This document shows, piece after piece, positions 52,552 through 63,317 of a stretch of 64,000 bases of DNA (its first letter is position 1; every line of letters begins with the position of its first letter). Origin of the DNA: Variovorax sp. Root318D1 (GTDB taxonomy: Bacteria > Pseudomonadota > Gammaproteobacteria > Burkholderiales > Burkholderiaceae_C). The notes under the pieces were generated by a model. That model saw only the letters and a program-made list of their open reading frames with translations. It did no database searches and had not been told where the DNA came from. Location of the stretch: NCBI RefSeq assembly GCF_001424835.1, contig NZ_LMCQ01000009.1, positions 1-64,000 on the forward strand. The letters run 5' to 3'. The position numbers and the translations under genes are program-made.

Positions 52552-53232
52552 TCAAACCGTAGGTTGCCGTGCTTCGATATTGCTGCGCAGTATGCGTGCG
52601 GCAACGTGCAGCGACTTCATCGCTTCGCTGCCGGCCGTGGCATTGGTCCAGAGGTGAATGAAGGCCAGCCCTGATCGGGCGTCGAGCACCAGCGCCACGG
52701 TGTCGATGCGGTCGAGTGCGCCGCGCAGGGCGTGCGATGACGCATCCGCCATGAAGCCCCGCGCCGCGAGCGCATCGCGCACGCCTGTTGCATCGGCGCG
52801 AACGGTGAGTGTTTGGCAGAACGACCAGCCCATGGGCACGGCATCGTCCGGCGGTGGAGCAGCGGGCACCGCCTCCGCAAGATTGACCCAGACCATGCCC
52901 GCCGCTTCGACCGCGCTGAATACCTTCGCGCAGACATTGCGCGGCGGCGGCATGTCGGGATGCGCGGGAATGCGGGCGCATTGGCCGCTGCCGGCCGCGT
53001 ACTGCCAGCCGTGATACGCGCAGACGAGGCGGTTTTCCACCACTTGCCCCAGCGTGAAGCGCACGCTGCGATGGGGGCAGCGGTTCTCCCATGCCTGGGC
53101 CGTGCCGTCGGCCGAGCGCCAGAGCGCGAGTTCACGGCCTTCGGCAAATCCCGCGACGATGTTGGCGCCGGCGCGCAGTTCCGCCGAGGGGGCCACCGGG
53201 TGCCAGGTCGAAATGCTGCTGTCTGCGCTCAT
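52552..53232 (-). CDS. Rieske [2Fe-2S] protein, electron-donating half of the split oxygenase
   Basis: 226 residues. The Rieske ligands are C52-P-H54 and C71-A-Y-H74 in NRCPHRS and CAYHGW, with the rest of the domain (GSGQCARIPAHPD, VEAAGMVWVNL) as in oxygenase alpha subunits. Residues 130-226 have no NFLDxxH iron site; they look like a shrunken C-terminal domain (VALVLDARSGLAFIHLW). No reductase domain is present. It is divergent from aroQ by 75 bases, which must hold its promoter. Confidence 0.88.
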   Translation of the reverse strand: MSADSSISTWHPVAPSAELRAGANIVAGFAEGRELALWRSADGTAQAWENRCPHRSVRFTLGQVVENRLVCAYHGWQYAAGSGQCARIPAHPDMPPPRNVCAKVFSAVEAAGMVWVNLAEAVPAAPPPDDAVPMGWSFCQTLTVRADATGVRDALAARGFMADASSHALRGALDRIDTVALVLDARSGLAFIHLWTNATAGSEAMKSLHVAARILRSNIEARQPTV

Positions 53233-53307
53233 GTTGCGCGTTACCTTATCGCAAGTGATCGTGAAGGCGCTCGCCCATAATGTCGGCTCGCTCCGACCGC
53301 CATCATC

Positions 53308-53748
53308 ATGAAGAAAATACTCGTCCTCAACGGCCCCAATCTCAACCTGCTCGGCACGCGCGAACCAGAGCAATACGGGCGCGACACACTGGCCGACGTC
53401 GAGCGCCTGTGCGCGGAGGCGGGCGCGAAGCACGGTGTCGAGATCGAATGCCGCCAGTCGAACCACGAAGGCGTCTTGATCGACTGGATCCACGAGGCGG
53501 GCCGCGAGGTGGCCGCCGGTAACATGCTCGGCGTGGTGATGAACCCGGGCGCCTACACCCACACCTCGATCGCGCTGCACGACGCCATCAAGGGTGCGAG
53601 CGTGCCGTTGATCGAGCTGCACATTTCGAACGTGCACGCCCGCGAGGAGTTTCGCCACCGCTCGTACATCTCGCCGGCGGCGCGCGGCATCATCGTGGGC
53701 CTTGGCGTGAAAGGCTACGCGCTGGCCATCGCTGCGCTGGTGCCCTGA
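53308..53748 (+). CDS. aroQ: 3-Dehydroquinate dehydratase, type II
   Basis: 146 residues of the small dodecameric class. [18 protein letters not shown] contains the catalytic Arg and the lid Tyr, ECRQSNHEG follows, and [16 protein letters not shown] and [17 protein letters not shown] hold the catalytic His. It makes 3-dehydroshikimate in the shikimate pathway. It converges on the SpoVR gene with 34 bases between. Confidence 0.97.
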   Translation: MKKILVLNGPNLNLLGTREPEQYGRDTLADVERLCAEAGAKHGVEIECRQSNHEGVLIDWIHEAGREVAAGNMLGVVMNPGAYTHTSIALHDAIKGASVPLIELHISNVHAREEFRHRSYISPAARGIIVGLGVKGYALAIAALVP

Positions 53749-53782
53749 GCCTGGGCACCCGCCGCGCCAGCCCGGCAGCGAT

Positions 53783-55318
53783 TTAGTCGGTCTGCTTGGG
53801 CGCTGCGGCTTTCCAGCTGCGGGTGATGTGGCCTTGCGCATCGACGCTCTCCAGGTGAACGTCGAAGCCCCACAGCCGCGCCACGTGCTTCAGCACTTCT
53901 TCCGCATCGTCGTGCAGCGGTAGGTTGTTGCGCTGGGTGTGGCGCAGCGTCAGGGCGCGGTCGCCGCGCATGTTGACGTTCCACACCTGGATGTCGGGCT
54001 CCCTGCTGCCGATGTCATATTGGCGTGACAGCGATTCGCGCAGCGCGTGATAGCCGCTGTCGTCGTGGATGGCGGACACCTCGAGTTCGGACTCGCTCTG
54101 GTAGTCGCGGATCGCGAACAGCCTGAAATCGCGCATCGTCTTCGGGCTCAAAAACTGGCCGACAAAGCTCTCGTCCTTGAAGTTGCGCATGGCGTAGTCG
54201 AGCGTCTTGACCCAGTCTGTGCCTGCGAAATCGGGGAACCAGCGGCGGTCTTCCTCGGTCGGGTTCTGGCAGACGCGCCGCAGCTCGGTGAACATCGAGA
54301 AGCCCAGCGCGTAGGGGTTGATGCCGCTGTAGGCCCTGTGCCCGACGGGCGGCTGAAAGATCACGCCGGTGTGCGAGCTCAGCCATTCCATCATGAAGCC
54401 GTCGGCCAGCTGGCCGCGGTCGTACATGGTGTTCAGCAGGGTGTAGTGCCAAAACGTGGCCCAGCCTTCGTTCATGACCTGCGTCTGGCGCTGCGGGTAG
54501 AAATACTGCGCGATCTTGCGCACGATGCGCACCACCTCGCGCTGCCAGGGCTCCAGCAGCGCCGCATTCTTCTCGAAGAAATAGAGCAGGTTCTCCTGCG
54601 GTTCCGAAGGAAAGCGGCGGGACGCATCGGCCTCCGCGGCGTGCTCGCTCTTGCGCGGCAGCGTGCGCCAAAGATCATTGACCTGCTGCTGCATGTGGCG
54701 CTCGCGTTCGGCGCGCTGTGCGCCTTCCCGCGCCAGCGATCGCTTCTGCGGACGGCGGTAGCGGTCGACGCCGTAGTTCATCAGCGCATGGCAGGAGTCG
54801 AGCAGCTGCTCGACCGCATCGAGCCCGTGGCGCTCCTCGCATTCGGCGATGTAGTGGCGTGCGTACACAAGGTAGTCGATGATCGAGGACGCGTCGGTCC
54901 ACATCCGGAACAGGTAGTTGCCCTTGAAGAAGCTGTTGTGGCCGTAGGCCGCATGGGCGATCACCAGGGCCTGCATGGCCATGGTGTTTTCTTCCATCAG
55001 GTAGGCAATGCAGGGGTCGGAGTTGATGACGATCTCGTAGGCCAGCCCCATGTGGCCGCGGCGGTAGTTCTTCTCGGTGGCGATGAACTGCTTGCCGTAC
55101 GACCAGTGCCTGTAGATCATGGGCATGCCCACGCTGGCATAGGCGTCCATCATCTGCTCGGCGGTGATCACCTCGAGCTGGTTGGGGTACACGTCGAGAC
55201 CGAAGCCCCTGGCCGTTTTTGCAATCTCGGTGTGATAGGTCTCAATGAGGTCGAAGGTCCAGTCCGACGGGCTGGGCAGGCGCTCCAGGCGTTCGAGGGG
55301 AGGGTGCTCGGAAGTCAT
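53783..55318 (-). CDS. SpoVR-family protein (YcgB-like)
   Basis: 511 residues, full length. Family landmarks: WTFDLIETYHTEIAKTARGFGLDVYPNQLEVITAEQMMDAY, YGHNSFFKGNYLF, NEGWATFWHY (a metalloprotease-like zone with conserved His and Glu) and INPYALGFSMF. It is the third gene of the prkA-yeaH-spoVR stress operon and overlaps yeaH by ATGA. The group is linked to stationary-phase and starvation survival; the molecular activity is unknown. Confidence 0.94.
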   Translation of the reverse strand: MTSEHPPLERLERLPSPSDWTFDLIETYHTEIAKTARGFGLDVYPNQLEVITAEQMMDAYASVGMPMIYRHWSYGKQFIATEKNYRRGHMGLAYEIVINSDPCIAYLMEENTMAMQALVIAHAAYGHNSFFKGNYLFRMWTDASSIIDYLVYARHYIAECEERHGLDAVEQLLDSCHALMNYGVDRYRRPQKRSLAREGAQRAERERHMQQQVNDLWRTLPRKSEHAAEADASRRFPSEPQENLLYFFEKNAALLEPWQREVVRIVRKIAQYFYPQRQTQVMNEGWATFWHYTLLNTMYDRGQLADGFMMEWLSSHTGVIFQPPVGHRAYSGINPYALGFSMFTELRRVCQNPTEEDRRWFPDFAGTDWVKTLDYAMRNFKDESFVGQFLSPKTMRDFRLFAIRDYQSESELEVSAIHDDSGYHALRESLSRQYDIGSREPDIQVWNVNMRGDRALTLRHTQRNNLPLHDDAEEVLKHVARLWGFDVHLESVDAQGHITRSWKAAAPKQTD

Positions 55319-56607
55319 GCGGGCACTCCTTCCTTCTTGAAGAGGTCGCGGAACACGGGGTAGATGTCCCGTGCGTCAGACACCTTGCGCATCGCGAAGT
55401 TGGGCTGTATGCCTTCGAGCTGCGCGTATTCCTGCCACAGGTTCTGCTCGGTTTCGGCGACCTGCACATAGGCGTAGTAGCGCACCACCGGCAGGATGTG
55501 GTCGACCAGCAGCTCGCGGCAGCGGCCGCTGTCCTGGTGCCAGTTGTCGCCGTCGCTGGCCTGCGCACCGTAGACGTTCCATTCGCCGCTCGGGTAGCGC
55601 GCCTTGATGATCTCGTCCATGAGCACCAGCGCGCTCGACACCACGGTGCCGCCGGTTTCCGTGGCGTGGAAGAACTCTTCCTCGGTCACTTCCTGCGCCT
55701 GCGTGTGGTGGCGCAGGAACACGAGGTCGATCCTCTCGTAGTGGCGCGTGAGGAACATGTACAGCAGCATGAAGAAGCGCTTGGCCATGTCCTTGCGCGC
55801 TTCGTCCATCGATCCCGACACGTCCATGAGGCAGAACATCACGGCCTTGGCGCTGGGCACGGGAGTCTTCACGCGGTTGCGGTAGCGCAGATCGATCGGG
55901 TCGATGTAGGGCACATGCCGCATCGTGCGGCGAATCTCGTCGATTTGCTCTTCGGTTTCGCGGATTTCGTTTTTGATCAGGCCCTGTGCCGCCTGCGGGT
56001 GCGACCTCAGCGTCAGCAGGTGGGCCTCGAGCCGTTTGAGCTCCTTGCGCGGTTCGCCGCCCAACGCAATGCGCCGGGCGAGGGCGCCACGCATCGAGCG
56101 CACCACGTGCAGGTTGTTGGGCGAGCCGTCGTTCGTGAAGCCCGCCCGGTGGCTCTTCCATTCGGGCACCTCGGCGATCTGCGTGCGGATGAGGTGCGGC
56201 AGCGCAAGGTCGTCGAAAAAGACGCGCATGAATTCTTCGCGCGTGAGGCGGAACACGAAATCGTCTTCGCCTTCGCCGCCATCCCCGGCCTCGCCATTGC
56301 CCGAGCCACCGCCGGCCTGTCCTTCGGGCCGAGCGATGCGGTCGCCCTTGAGGTATTCCTGGTTGCCCGGGTGCACGTATTCGCGGTCGCCGCCGCGCGC
56401 ATGGCCGAACACCGGCTCGGAAACATCGTGGCGCGGCAGGGTGACATCTTCACCTTGCTCCAGTTCGCGGATGTTGCGCCCGCTGACCGCTCGCCGCACG
56501 GCCTCCTGGATCTGTCCCTTGTAGCGCCGGAGAAAGCGCTCGCGGTTGCCAATGGACTTGTTCTTGCCCGAAAGCCGGCGGTCGATGATCTGCTGCAGGA
56601 TGGCCAC
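55315..56607 (-). CDS. yeaH: YeaH/DUF444 von Willebrand-type protein
   Basis: 430 residues. It begins at a GTG with IIDRRLSGKNKSIGNRERFLRRYK, as in YeaH. A Gly/Glu-rich linker precedes a VWA-like domain with the metal-site motif DVSGSMDEARKDMAKRF, and TGGTVVSSALVLM follows. It partners the PrkA kinase. AAGGAG is 13 bases before the start, rather distant. A hairpin with a T-run separates it from prkA, so its level may be set below that of prkA. Confidence 0.93.
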   Translation of the reverse strand: MAILQQIIDRRLSGKNKSIGNRERFLRRYKGQIQEAVRRAVSGRNIRELEQGEDVTLPRHDVSEPVFGHARGGDREYVHPGNQEYLKGDRIARPEGQAGGGSGNGEAGDGGEGEDDFVFRLTREEFMRVFFDDLALPHLIRTQIAEVPEWKSHRAGFTNDGSPNNLHVVRSMRGALARRIALGGEPRKELKRLEAHLLTLRSHPQAAQGLIKNEIRETEEQIDEIRRTMRHVPYIDPIDLRYRNRVKTPVPSAKAVMFCLMDVSGSMDEARKDMAKRFFMLLYMFLTRHYERIDLVFLRHHTQAQEVTEEEFFHATETGGTVVSSALVLMDEIIKARYPSGEWNVYGAQASDGDNWHQDSGRCRELLVDHILPVVRYYAYVQVAETEQNLWQEYAQLEGIQPNFAMRKVSDARDIYPVFRDLFKKEGVPA

Positions 56608-56628
56608 GATGTTGTCAAAGCTCCTTGC

Positions 56629-56657
56629 AAAAAAGGGGGCGAAGCCTCTGCCTCGCC
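56629..56657 (-). terminator. Intrinsic terminator or attenuator between prkA and yeaH
   Basis: On the minus strand GGCGAGGC-AGAG-GCTTCGCC (8-base stem with one G-T pair) is followed by CCC and six T. It lies 15 bases after the prkA stop and just before the yeaH ribosome site. Read-through would give less yeaH-spoVR than prkA message. Confidence 0.65.
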
Positions 56658-56671
56658 GCTATGAGCTGTCG

Positions 56672-58594
56672 CTATGAACTCTTGCGCACCCGGAGGTACC
56701 ACTCGCAGAGCAGCCGGACCTGCTTGGCCGTATAGCCCTTTTCGACCATGCGGGTCACGAAGTCCTCGTGCTTCTTCTGCTCGTCGGCACTGCTCTTGGT
56801 GTTGAAACTGATCACCGGGAGGAGTTCCTCGGTGTTGGAGAACATCTTCTTCTCGATGACCGCGCGCAGCTTCTCGTAGCTCGTCCAGGCCGGGTTGCGC
56901 CCGGCGTTGCCGGCGCGCGCACGCAGCACGAAGTTGACGATCTCGTTGCGGAAGTCCTTCGGGTTGCCGATGCCCGCGGGCCGCTCGATCTTCTCGAGTT
57001 CGGCGTTGAGCGAGGCCCGGTCGAACACTTCGCCGGTGTCCACGTCGCGGAACTCCTGGTCCTGGATCCAGTAGTCGGCGTAGGTGACGTAGCGGTCGAA
57101 GATGTTCTGGCCGTATTCGCTGTAGCTCTCCAGGTAGGCGGTCTGGATCTCCTTGCCGATGAACTCGGCATAGCGTGGCGCCAGCAGCTCCTTGATGTAG
57201 CTGATGTACTTCTGCTCGGTTTCCGGCGGAAACTGCTCGCGCTCGATCTGCTGTTCGAGCACATACATCAGGTGCACCGGGTTGGCGGCCACCTCGGAGC
57301 TGTCGAAGTTGAACACCTTCGAGATGATCTTGAAGGCGAAGCGCGTGGAGACGCCGCTCATGCCTTCGTCGACGCCGGCGTAGTCGCGGTATTCCTGGAT
57401 CGACTTGGCCTTGGGGTCGGTGTCTTTCAGGTTCTCGCCGTCGTACACCTGCATCTTGCTGTAGATGCTGGAGTTCTCGGGCTCCTTCAGGCGCGTGAGC
57501 ACCGAGAGCTGGGCCATCATGCGCAGCGTGCCGGGTGCGCACGGCGCCTTGGCGAGCGACGAGTTGCGCACCAGCTTCTCGTAGATCTTGATTTCTTCCG
57601 AGGCGCGCAGGCAGTAAGGCACCTTGACGATGTAGATCCGGTCGAGGAAAGCCTCGTTGTTCTTGTTGTTGCGGAAGGCTTTCCATTCGCTCTCGTTGCT
57701 GTGCGCGAGAACGATGCCGTCGAACGGAATGGCGCCGAAGCCTTCGGTGCCCTTGAAGTTGCCCTCCTGCGTAGCCGTGAGCAGCGGGTGCAGCACCTTG
57801 ATCGGCGCCTTGAACATTTCCACGAACTCCAAGAGACCCTGGTTGGCCAGGCACAGGCCACCCGAATAGGCGTAGGCGTCCGGGTCGTCCTGAGCGTAGG
57901 TTTCGAGCTTGCGGATGTCGATCTTGCCGACCAGCGAGGAAATGTCCTGGTTGTTCTCGTCGCCGGGCTCGGTCTTGGCGACTGCGATCTGCCGCAGCAC
58001 CGACGGATAGCGCTTGACCACCTTGAACTGGCGGATGTCGCCGCCGTACTCCTCGAGCCGCTTGACGGCCCAGGGGGAAAGAATGCGGTTCAGGTAACGG
58101 CGGGGGATGCCGTATTCCTTTTCGAGGATCTCACCGTCCTCGACGGTGTCGAACAGGCCGAGGGGCGTTTCGTTGACCGGCGAACCCTGGATGGCATAGA
58201 ACGGCACGTGCTCCATGAGCTGCTTCAGGCGCTCGGCGATCGAGCTCTTGCCGCCGCCGACGGGGCCGAGCAGGTAGAGGATCTGTTTTTTCTCCTCGAG
58301 CCCCTGTGCGGCATGCCTGAAGTACGACACCACCTGCTCGATGGCGTCCTCCATGCCGTAGAACTCCTTGAACGCCGGGTAGATCTTGATGACCTTGTTC
58401 GCGAAGATTCGCGACAGCCGGGAGTCGTTGCGCGTGTCGACCAGCTCGGGCTCGCCGATGGCCTTGAGCATCCGCTCGGAAGCAGTGGCATACGCCGTGG
58501 GATCGCGTTTGCAGATATCCAGGTAGTCCTGCAGCGACAGGACCTCCTCGCGGGTGCGCTCGTAACGGGCGGCAAAGTTGCTGATCACATCCAT
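56672..58594 (-). CDS. prkA: PrkA serine protein kinase (YeaG-like AAA+ protein)
   Basis: 640 residues. An N-terminal AAA+ domain with Walker A LLGPVGGGKSSIAERLK and the FDTVEDGEILEKEYGIPRRYL region, then the PrkA C-terminal kinase-like part after about residue 400. ATG 58594 has GGAGG seven bases upstream; a GTG two codons earlier is too close to it. It is the first gene of the PrkA-YeaH-SpoVR system used under nutrient stress. A 730-base gap with no clear gene lies upstream. Confidence 0.95.
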   Translation of the reverse strand: MDVISNFAARYERTREEVLSLQDYLDICKRDPTAYATASERMLKAIGEPELVDTRNDSRLSRIFANKVIKIYPAFKEFYGMEDAIEQVVSYFRHAAQGLEEKKQILYLLGPVGGGKSSIAERLKQLMEHVPFYAIQGSPVNETPLGLFDTVEDGEILEKEYGIPRRYLNRILSPWAVKRLEEYGGDIRQFKVVKRYPSVLRQIAVAKTEPGDENNQDISSLVGKIDIRKLETYAQDDPDAYAYSGGLCLANQGLLEFVEMFKAPIKVLHPLLTATQEGNFKGTEGFGAIPFDGIVLAHSNESEWKAFRNNKNNEAFLDRIYIVKVPYCLRASEEIKIYEKLVRNSSLAKAPCAPGTLRMMAQLSVLTRLKEPENSSIYSKMQVYDGENLKDTDPKAKSIQEYRDYAGVDEGMSGVSTRFAFKIISKVFNFDSSEVAANPVHLMYVLEQQIEREQFPPETEQKYISYIKELLAPRYAEFIGKEIQTAYLESYSEYGQNIFDRYVTYADYWIQDQEFRDVDTGEVFDRASLNAELEKIERPAGIGNPKDFRNEIVNFVLRARAGNAGRNPAWTSYEKLRAVIEKKMFSNTEELLPVISFNTKSSADEQKKHEDFVTRMVEKGYTAKQVRLLCEWYLRVRKSS

Positions 58595-59324
58595 GGTCAC
58601 GCCTCCATCAGGTCTGCGGGTTGATTGGCCCGGAAGCCTGCAGCCCCAATGCGTCGCAACTTTTTAAAGGTGTGCCCGCCCATGGCTGCAAGCCGTGGAA
58701 AACTCCCCTAATCACATCTTCACAAACAGCATAAAGCAAAGAGTGCACCCGGAAAATTCTTTGTTAAATCAGAACCACAGTGCCGAGTAAAGTTCCTGAG
58801 AAAAACCCGCAGCATTTGGCAATTCCAGCTAAATTTCAGGGTTCGGCAATCGAACTTCGCGCGACCCCTCCGCCCAGTGAAAATACCTATGGCGATCGGC
58901 ATATGCAGTCATTGCATCTTTTCCGCGAACACACCTCCTAAAGAGCATCGAGCGGCTCAAAGCTGTTACACCACCAATAACGCGCCGCATCCCGATTGGG
59001 TTTATTGCTCAATCCAAAAATATATAAAAGCAATCCCCGCGCCATCTTTTGATGGGCATCTCGCGCATGTGTGCGTGGGAAAGCGCGCCAAGGCGTGGTC
59101 AGCGTGGTTCCGAGGTGGGGTCGTCATGGTGCAAGGCACCGAACAAGGTCGGTGGGCACCGTTCGCGTGCGCGCAGGTGCACAGCATCGAAGGCTCGCCG
59201 TGCGGCCGCTTCTAACTGCTTGAAAAATCTGGAAAATCGGTGCGCCGGCCACTGTTGAGCGCCGGGCAGTAGACGATGCAGCGGGGCACAGCGATGTGCG
59301 CCTGCCGCATCCAGGTGCTTCTTC
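58595..59324. other. 730-base intergenic region between dnaJ and prkA
   Basis: I see no convincing gene. About 58,690-59,060 is notably AT-richer than the rest of the window (it includes AAATATATAAAAG near 59,020), and 59,060-59,320 returns to high GC. It must contain the prkA promoter and the dnaJ terminator. An open frame at 58877-59215 (plus) has no family resemblance and no ribosome site, and one at 59002-59187 (minus) is no better. Confidence 0.6.
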
Positions 59325-60461
59325 TCAGCTGAAGAATTCCTTGGCCTTGTCGAGCCAGCCCTTGTCGGTCGGGCTGTGCTTGTCGCCGCCCTTCTTCAAG
59401 GAGTCGTCGAGCTCCTTCAGCAGCTTGCGCTGGTGCTCGGTGAGCTTGACTGGAGTTTCGACCCGCACGTGGCAGTACAGGTCGCCCGGGTAGCTCGAGC
59501 GCACGCCCTTGATGCCTTTGCCGCGCAGGCGGAACTGCTTGCCGCTCTGGGTGCCGTCAGGAATGTCGATGGCCGCGGCGCCCTTGAGCGTGGGCACGCT
59601 GATCTCGCCGCCCAGTGCGGCCGTGGTCATGCTGACGGGCACCACGCAATGCAAGTCGTCGCCGTCGCGCTCGAACAGCTCGTGCTTCTTAAGGCGGATC
59701 TCGATGTACAGGTCGCCGGGCGGCCCGCCATTGGTGCCGGGTTCGCCGTTGCCGGTGCTGCGAATGCGCATGCCGTCGTCGATGCCCGCCGGAATCTTGA
59801 CTTCGAGCGTCTTGTTGTTCTTGATCTTTCCCTGGCCATGGCACACGGTGCAGGGCTCGGGAATGATCTTGCCGCTGCCGTGGCAGGTGGGGCAGGTCTG
59901 TTGCACGCTGAAGAAGCCCTGGCGCATCTGCACTGCGCCAGCGCCGTGACAGGTTGTGCAGGTTATGGGCTTGGTCCCGGGCTTCGCGCCGGAACCGTGG
60001 CAGGTGCCGCAGTCGTCCCAGCTCGGGATGCGGATCTGCGCTTCCTTACCTTCGGCCGCTTCTTCCAGCGTCACTTCCATGGCATAGCTCAGGTCGCTGC
60101 CGCGGAATACCTGGCGGCCGCCGCTGGTGCGGCCACGGCCGCCGCCGAACACGTCGCCGAAGATGTCGCCGAAGGCCTCGGCAAAGCCGCCGAAGCCGTC
60201 TGCACCGGGGCCGCCTCGCATGTTGGGGTCGACGCCGGCGTGGCCGTACTGGTCGTAAGCCGCGCGCTTCTGTCCGTCGGACAGCATTTCGTAGGCTTCC
60301 TTGACCTCCTTGAACTTGGCCTCGGCATCCTTGCTGGTGTCACCGTGGTTGCGGTCCGGGTGATGCTTCATCGCAAGCTTGCGATAAGCCTTCTTGATTT
60401 CCTCCTCGCTCGCGTTCTTGGGAACGCCGAGGGTCTCGTAGTAGTCGCGTTTTGTGGCCAT
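59325..60461 (-). CDS. dnaJ: Chaperone DnaJ
   Basis: 378 residues in the full type I layout. The J domain (1-70) has the HPD motif in KHHPDRNHG; a Gly-rich linker (about 78-125) follows; four zinc repeats [24 protein letters not shown] and CTVCHGQG bind two zincs; then the substrate-binding C-terminal domains. It delivers clients to DnaK and triggers its ATPase. It is the last gene of grpE-dnaK-dnaJ, 97 bases after dnaK, with a hairpin in between. Confidence 0.97.
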   Translation of the reverse strand: MATKRDYYETLGVPKNASEEEIKKAYRKLAMKHHPDRNHGDTSKDAEAKFKEVKEAYEMLSDGQKRAAYDQYGHAGVDPNMRGGPGADGFGGFAEAFGDIFGDVFGGGRGRTSGGRQVFRGSDLSYAMEVTLEEAAEGKEAQIRIPSWDDCGTCHGSGAKPGTKPITCTTCHGAGAVQMRQGFFSVQQTCPTCHGSGKIIPEPCTVCHGQGKIKNNKTLEVKIPAGIDDGMRIRSTGNGEPGTNGGPPGDLYIEIRLKKHELFERDGDDLHCVVPVSMTTAALGGEISVPTLKGAAAIDIPDGTQSGKQFRLRGKGIKGVRSSYPGDLYCHVRVETPVKLTEHQRKLLKELDDSLKKGGDKHSPTDKGWLDKAKEFFS

Positions 60462-60507
60462 GGCTGATTCGGTCGGGGCGGGCGGGAAGCCGTAACTTGA
60501 AGCGAGA

Positions 60508-60541
60508 AAGGCTGGAGCACCCGATCAGGTGATCCAGCCTT
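60508..60541 (-). terminator. Strong hairpin in the dnaK-dnaJ gap
   Basis: AAGGCTGGA and TCCAGCCTT form a perfect 9-base stem enclosing 16 bases that can pair further (CACC/GGTG). On the minus strand it is followed by TTTCTCGC, not a full T-run, so it would be a leaky terminator or an mRNA processing/stability structure that lowers dnaJ relative to dnaK. Confidence 0.55.
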
Positions 60542-60558
60542 GTTCGAAGGGCTGAAGA

Positions 60559-62502
<1,944 letters not shown>

Positions 62503-62542
62503 GTTCTTTACTCCTGAAAGCCTGAAAAATATGTTGTTATGA

Positions 62543-62570
62543 ACTTGTGGATAACCCGGCGCGATTCAAG
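62543..62570 (-). promoter_or_regulatory. Probable sigma-32 promoter of dnaK
   Basis: On the minus strand CTTGAA (-35, at 62565-62570), a 14-base spacer and CCACAAGT (-10, at 62543-62550), close to CTTGAA-N14-CCCCATNT. Spacer length and -10 match the grpE promoter at 63239-63266 apart from one base. The message would start about 35 bases before the dnaK ATG. Confidence 0.65.
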
Positions 62571-62617
62571 GTATGAAGCGGGGATTTCCTGTGGGAATCG
62601 TGTGAACCGTTGCGCGG

Positions 62618-63193
62618 TTACTTGGGCGCGCTGACCGTGACCAGCGCTGGGCGCAGCACGCGCTCGTTGATGGTGTAGCCCTTCTGAAGCACGCTCACCA
62701 CGGTGTTGGGTTCCTGCTCGGGGGCGGGTACCACCGAGATGGCCTGGTGCTGGTGCGGATCGAACTTGGTGCCGGGGGCGGGCGCCACCTCGATCACCTT
62801 GTTGCGCTCGAGTGCGCTCTTCAGCTGGCGCAGCGTGGCTTCGGCGCCTTCCCGGATCTGCTCGGGGGTGGCATCCTTGATGGCCAGGCCGGCTTCCAGG
62901 CTGTCTGTCACGGGCAGCAGGCTCTCGGCAAAAGCCTCGACCGCGAACTTGCGGGCCTTGGTGATTTCGTCGTCCGCGCGGCGGCGGGCATTCTGGACGT
63001 CGGCCTGGGCGCGCAGGTATTGATCGGCCAATTCGGCATTCTTGGTCTGCAGCGCGGCCAGTTCACCTTGGGCCGCGGCCAGGGCGTCTTGCGCCTCGGC
63101 TTCGTTGGCAGCCTGAGCGGCCTCCAGTTCTTCGGGGCTTGGCTCGCCTTGCAGCATTTGCGAATTCTGTGCGGATTGTTGCGGGTCAGACAT
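62618..63193 (-). CDS. grpE: Nucleotide exchange factor GrpE
   Basis: 191 residues. A long N-terminal coiled coil rich in Ala and Glu (about 15-75), then [40 protein letters not shown] and the beta wing with [14 protein letters not shown] and [21 protein letters not shown]. It releases ADP from DnaK. It leads the grpE-dnaK-dnaJ operon; hrcA is not in the window. Confidence 0.97.
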   Translation of the reverse strand: MSDPQQSAQNSQMLQGEPSPEELEAAQAANEAEAQDALAAAQGELAALQTKNAELADQYLRAQADVQNARRRADDEITKARKFAVEAFAESLLPVTDSLEAGLAIKDATPEQIREGAEATLRQLKSALERNKVIEVAPAPGTKFDPHQHQAISVVPAPEQEPNTVVSVLQKGYTINERVLRPALVTVSAPK

Positions 63194-63238
63194 TTTTCAA
63201 AGAACCGGCGTGTGCCGGGAAACAAGCGATAGCCAGCC

Positions 63239-63266
63239 ACTTGGGGCTGGTCAGGGGCTTTTCAAG
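63239..63266 (-). promoter_or_regulatory. Sigma-32 heat-shock promoter of grpE-dnaK-dnaJ
   Basis: On the minus strand CTTGAA (63261-63266), 14 bases, then CCCCAAGT (63239-63246): a near-consensus heat-shock promoter about 45 bases before the grpE ATG at 63193. The adjoining terminator's T-run at 63269-63274 nearly touches the -35 box. No CIRCE element was seen. Confidence 0.8.
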
Positions 63267-63268
63267 CG

Positions 63269-63293
63269 AAAAAATGCGGCTCAAAGAGCCGCA
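63269..63293 (-). terminator. Intrinsic terminator downstream of the FKBP gene
   Basis: On the minus strand TGCGGCTC-TTT-GAGCCGCA, a perfect 8-base stem, followed by six T (63269-63274). It lies 70 bases after the FKBP stop and separates that gene from the heat-shock operon. Confidence 0.85.
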
Positions 63294-63317
63294 ACGGGAA
63301 CAAAGCGCTGGACTTCT

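Noticed and set aside
54047..55363. 438-residue plus-strand frame antisense to the SpoVR gene
   Set aside because: Its His/Val/Arg-rich composition is the usual antisense shadow in high-GC DNA and the minus strand encodes a full-length SpoVR protein.
58600..58700. Sigma-54 promoter upstream of prkA
   Set aside because: A GGCAC...TTGC pair is present but the GG and GC are 17 bases apart instead of 10, so it does not fit the -24/-12 consensus.
58877..59215. 112-codon plus-strand frame in the dnaJ-prkA gap
   Set aside because: No ribosome site, no recognisable domain, Cys/Trp-rich odd composition, and it crosses the boundary between AT-rich and GC-rich DNA.
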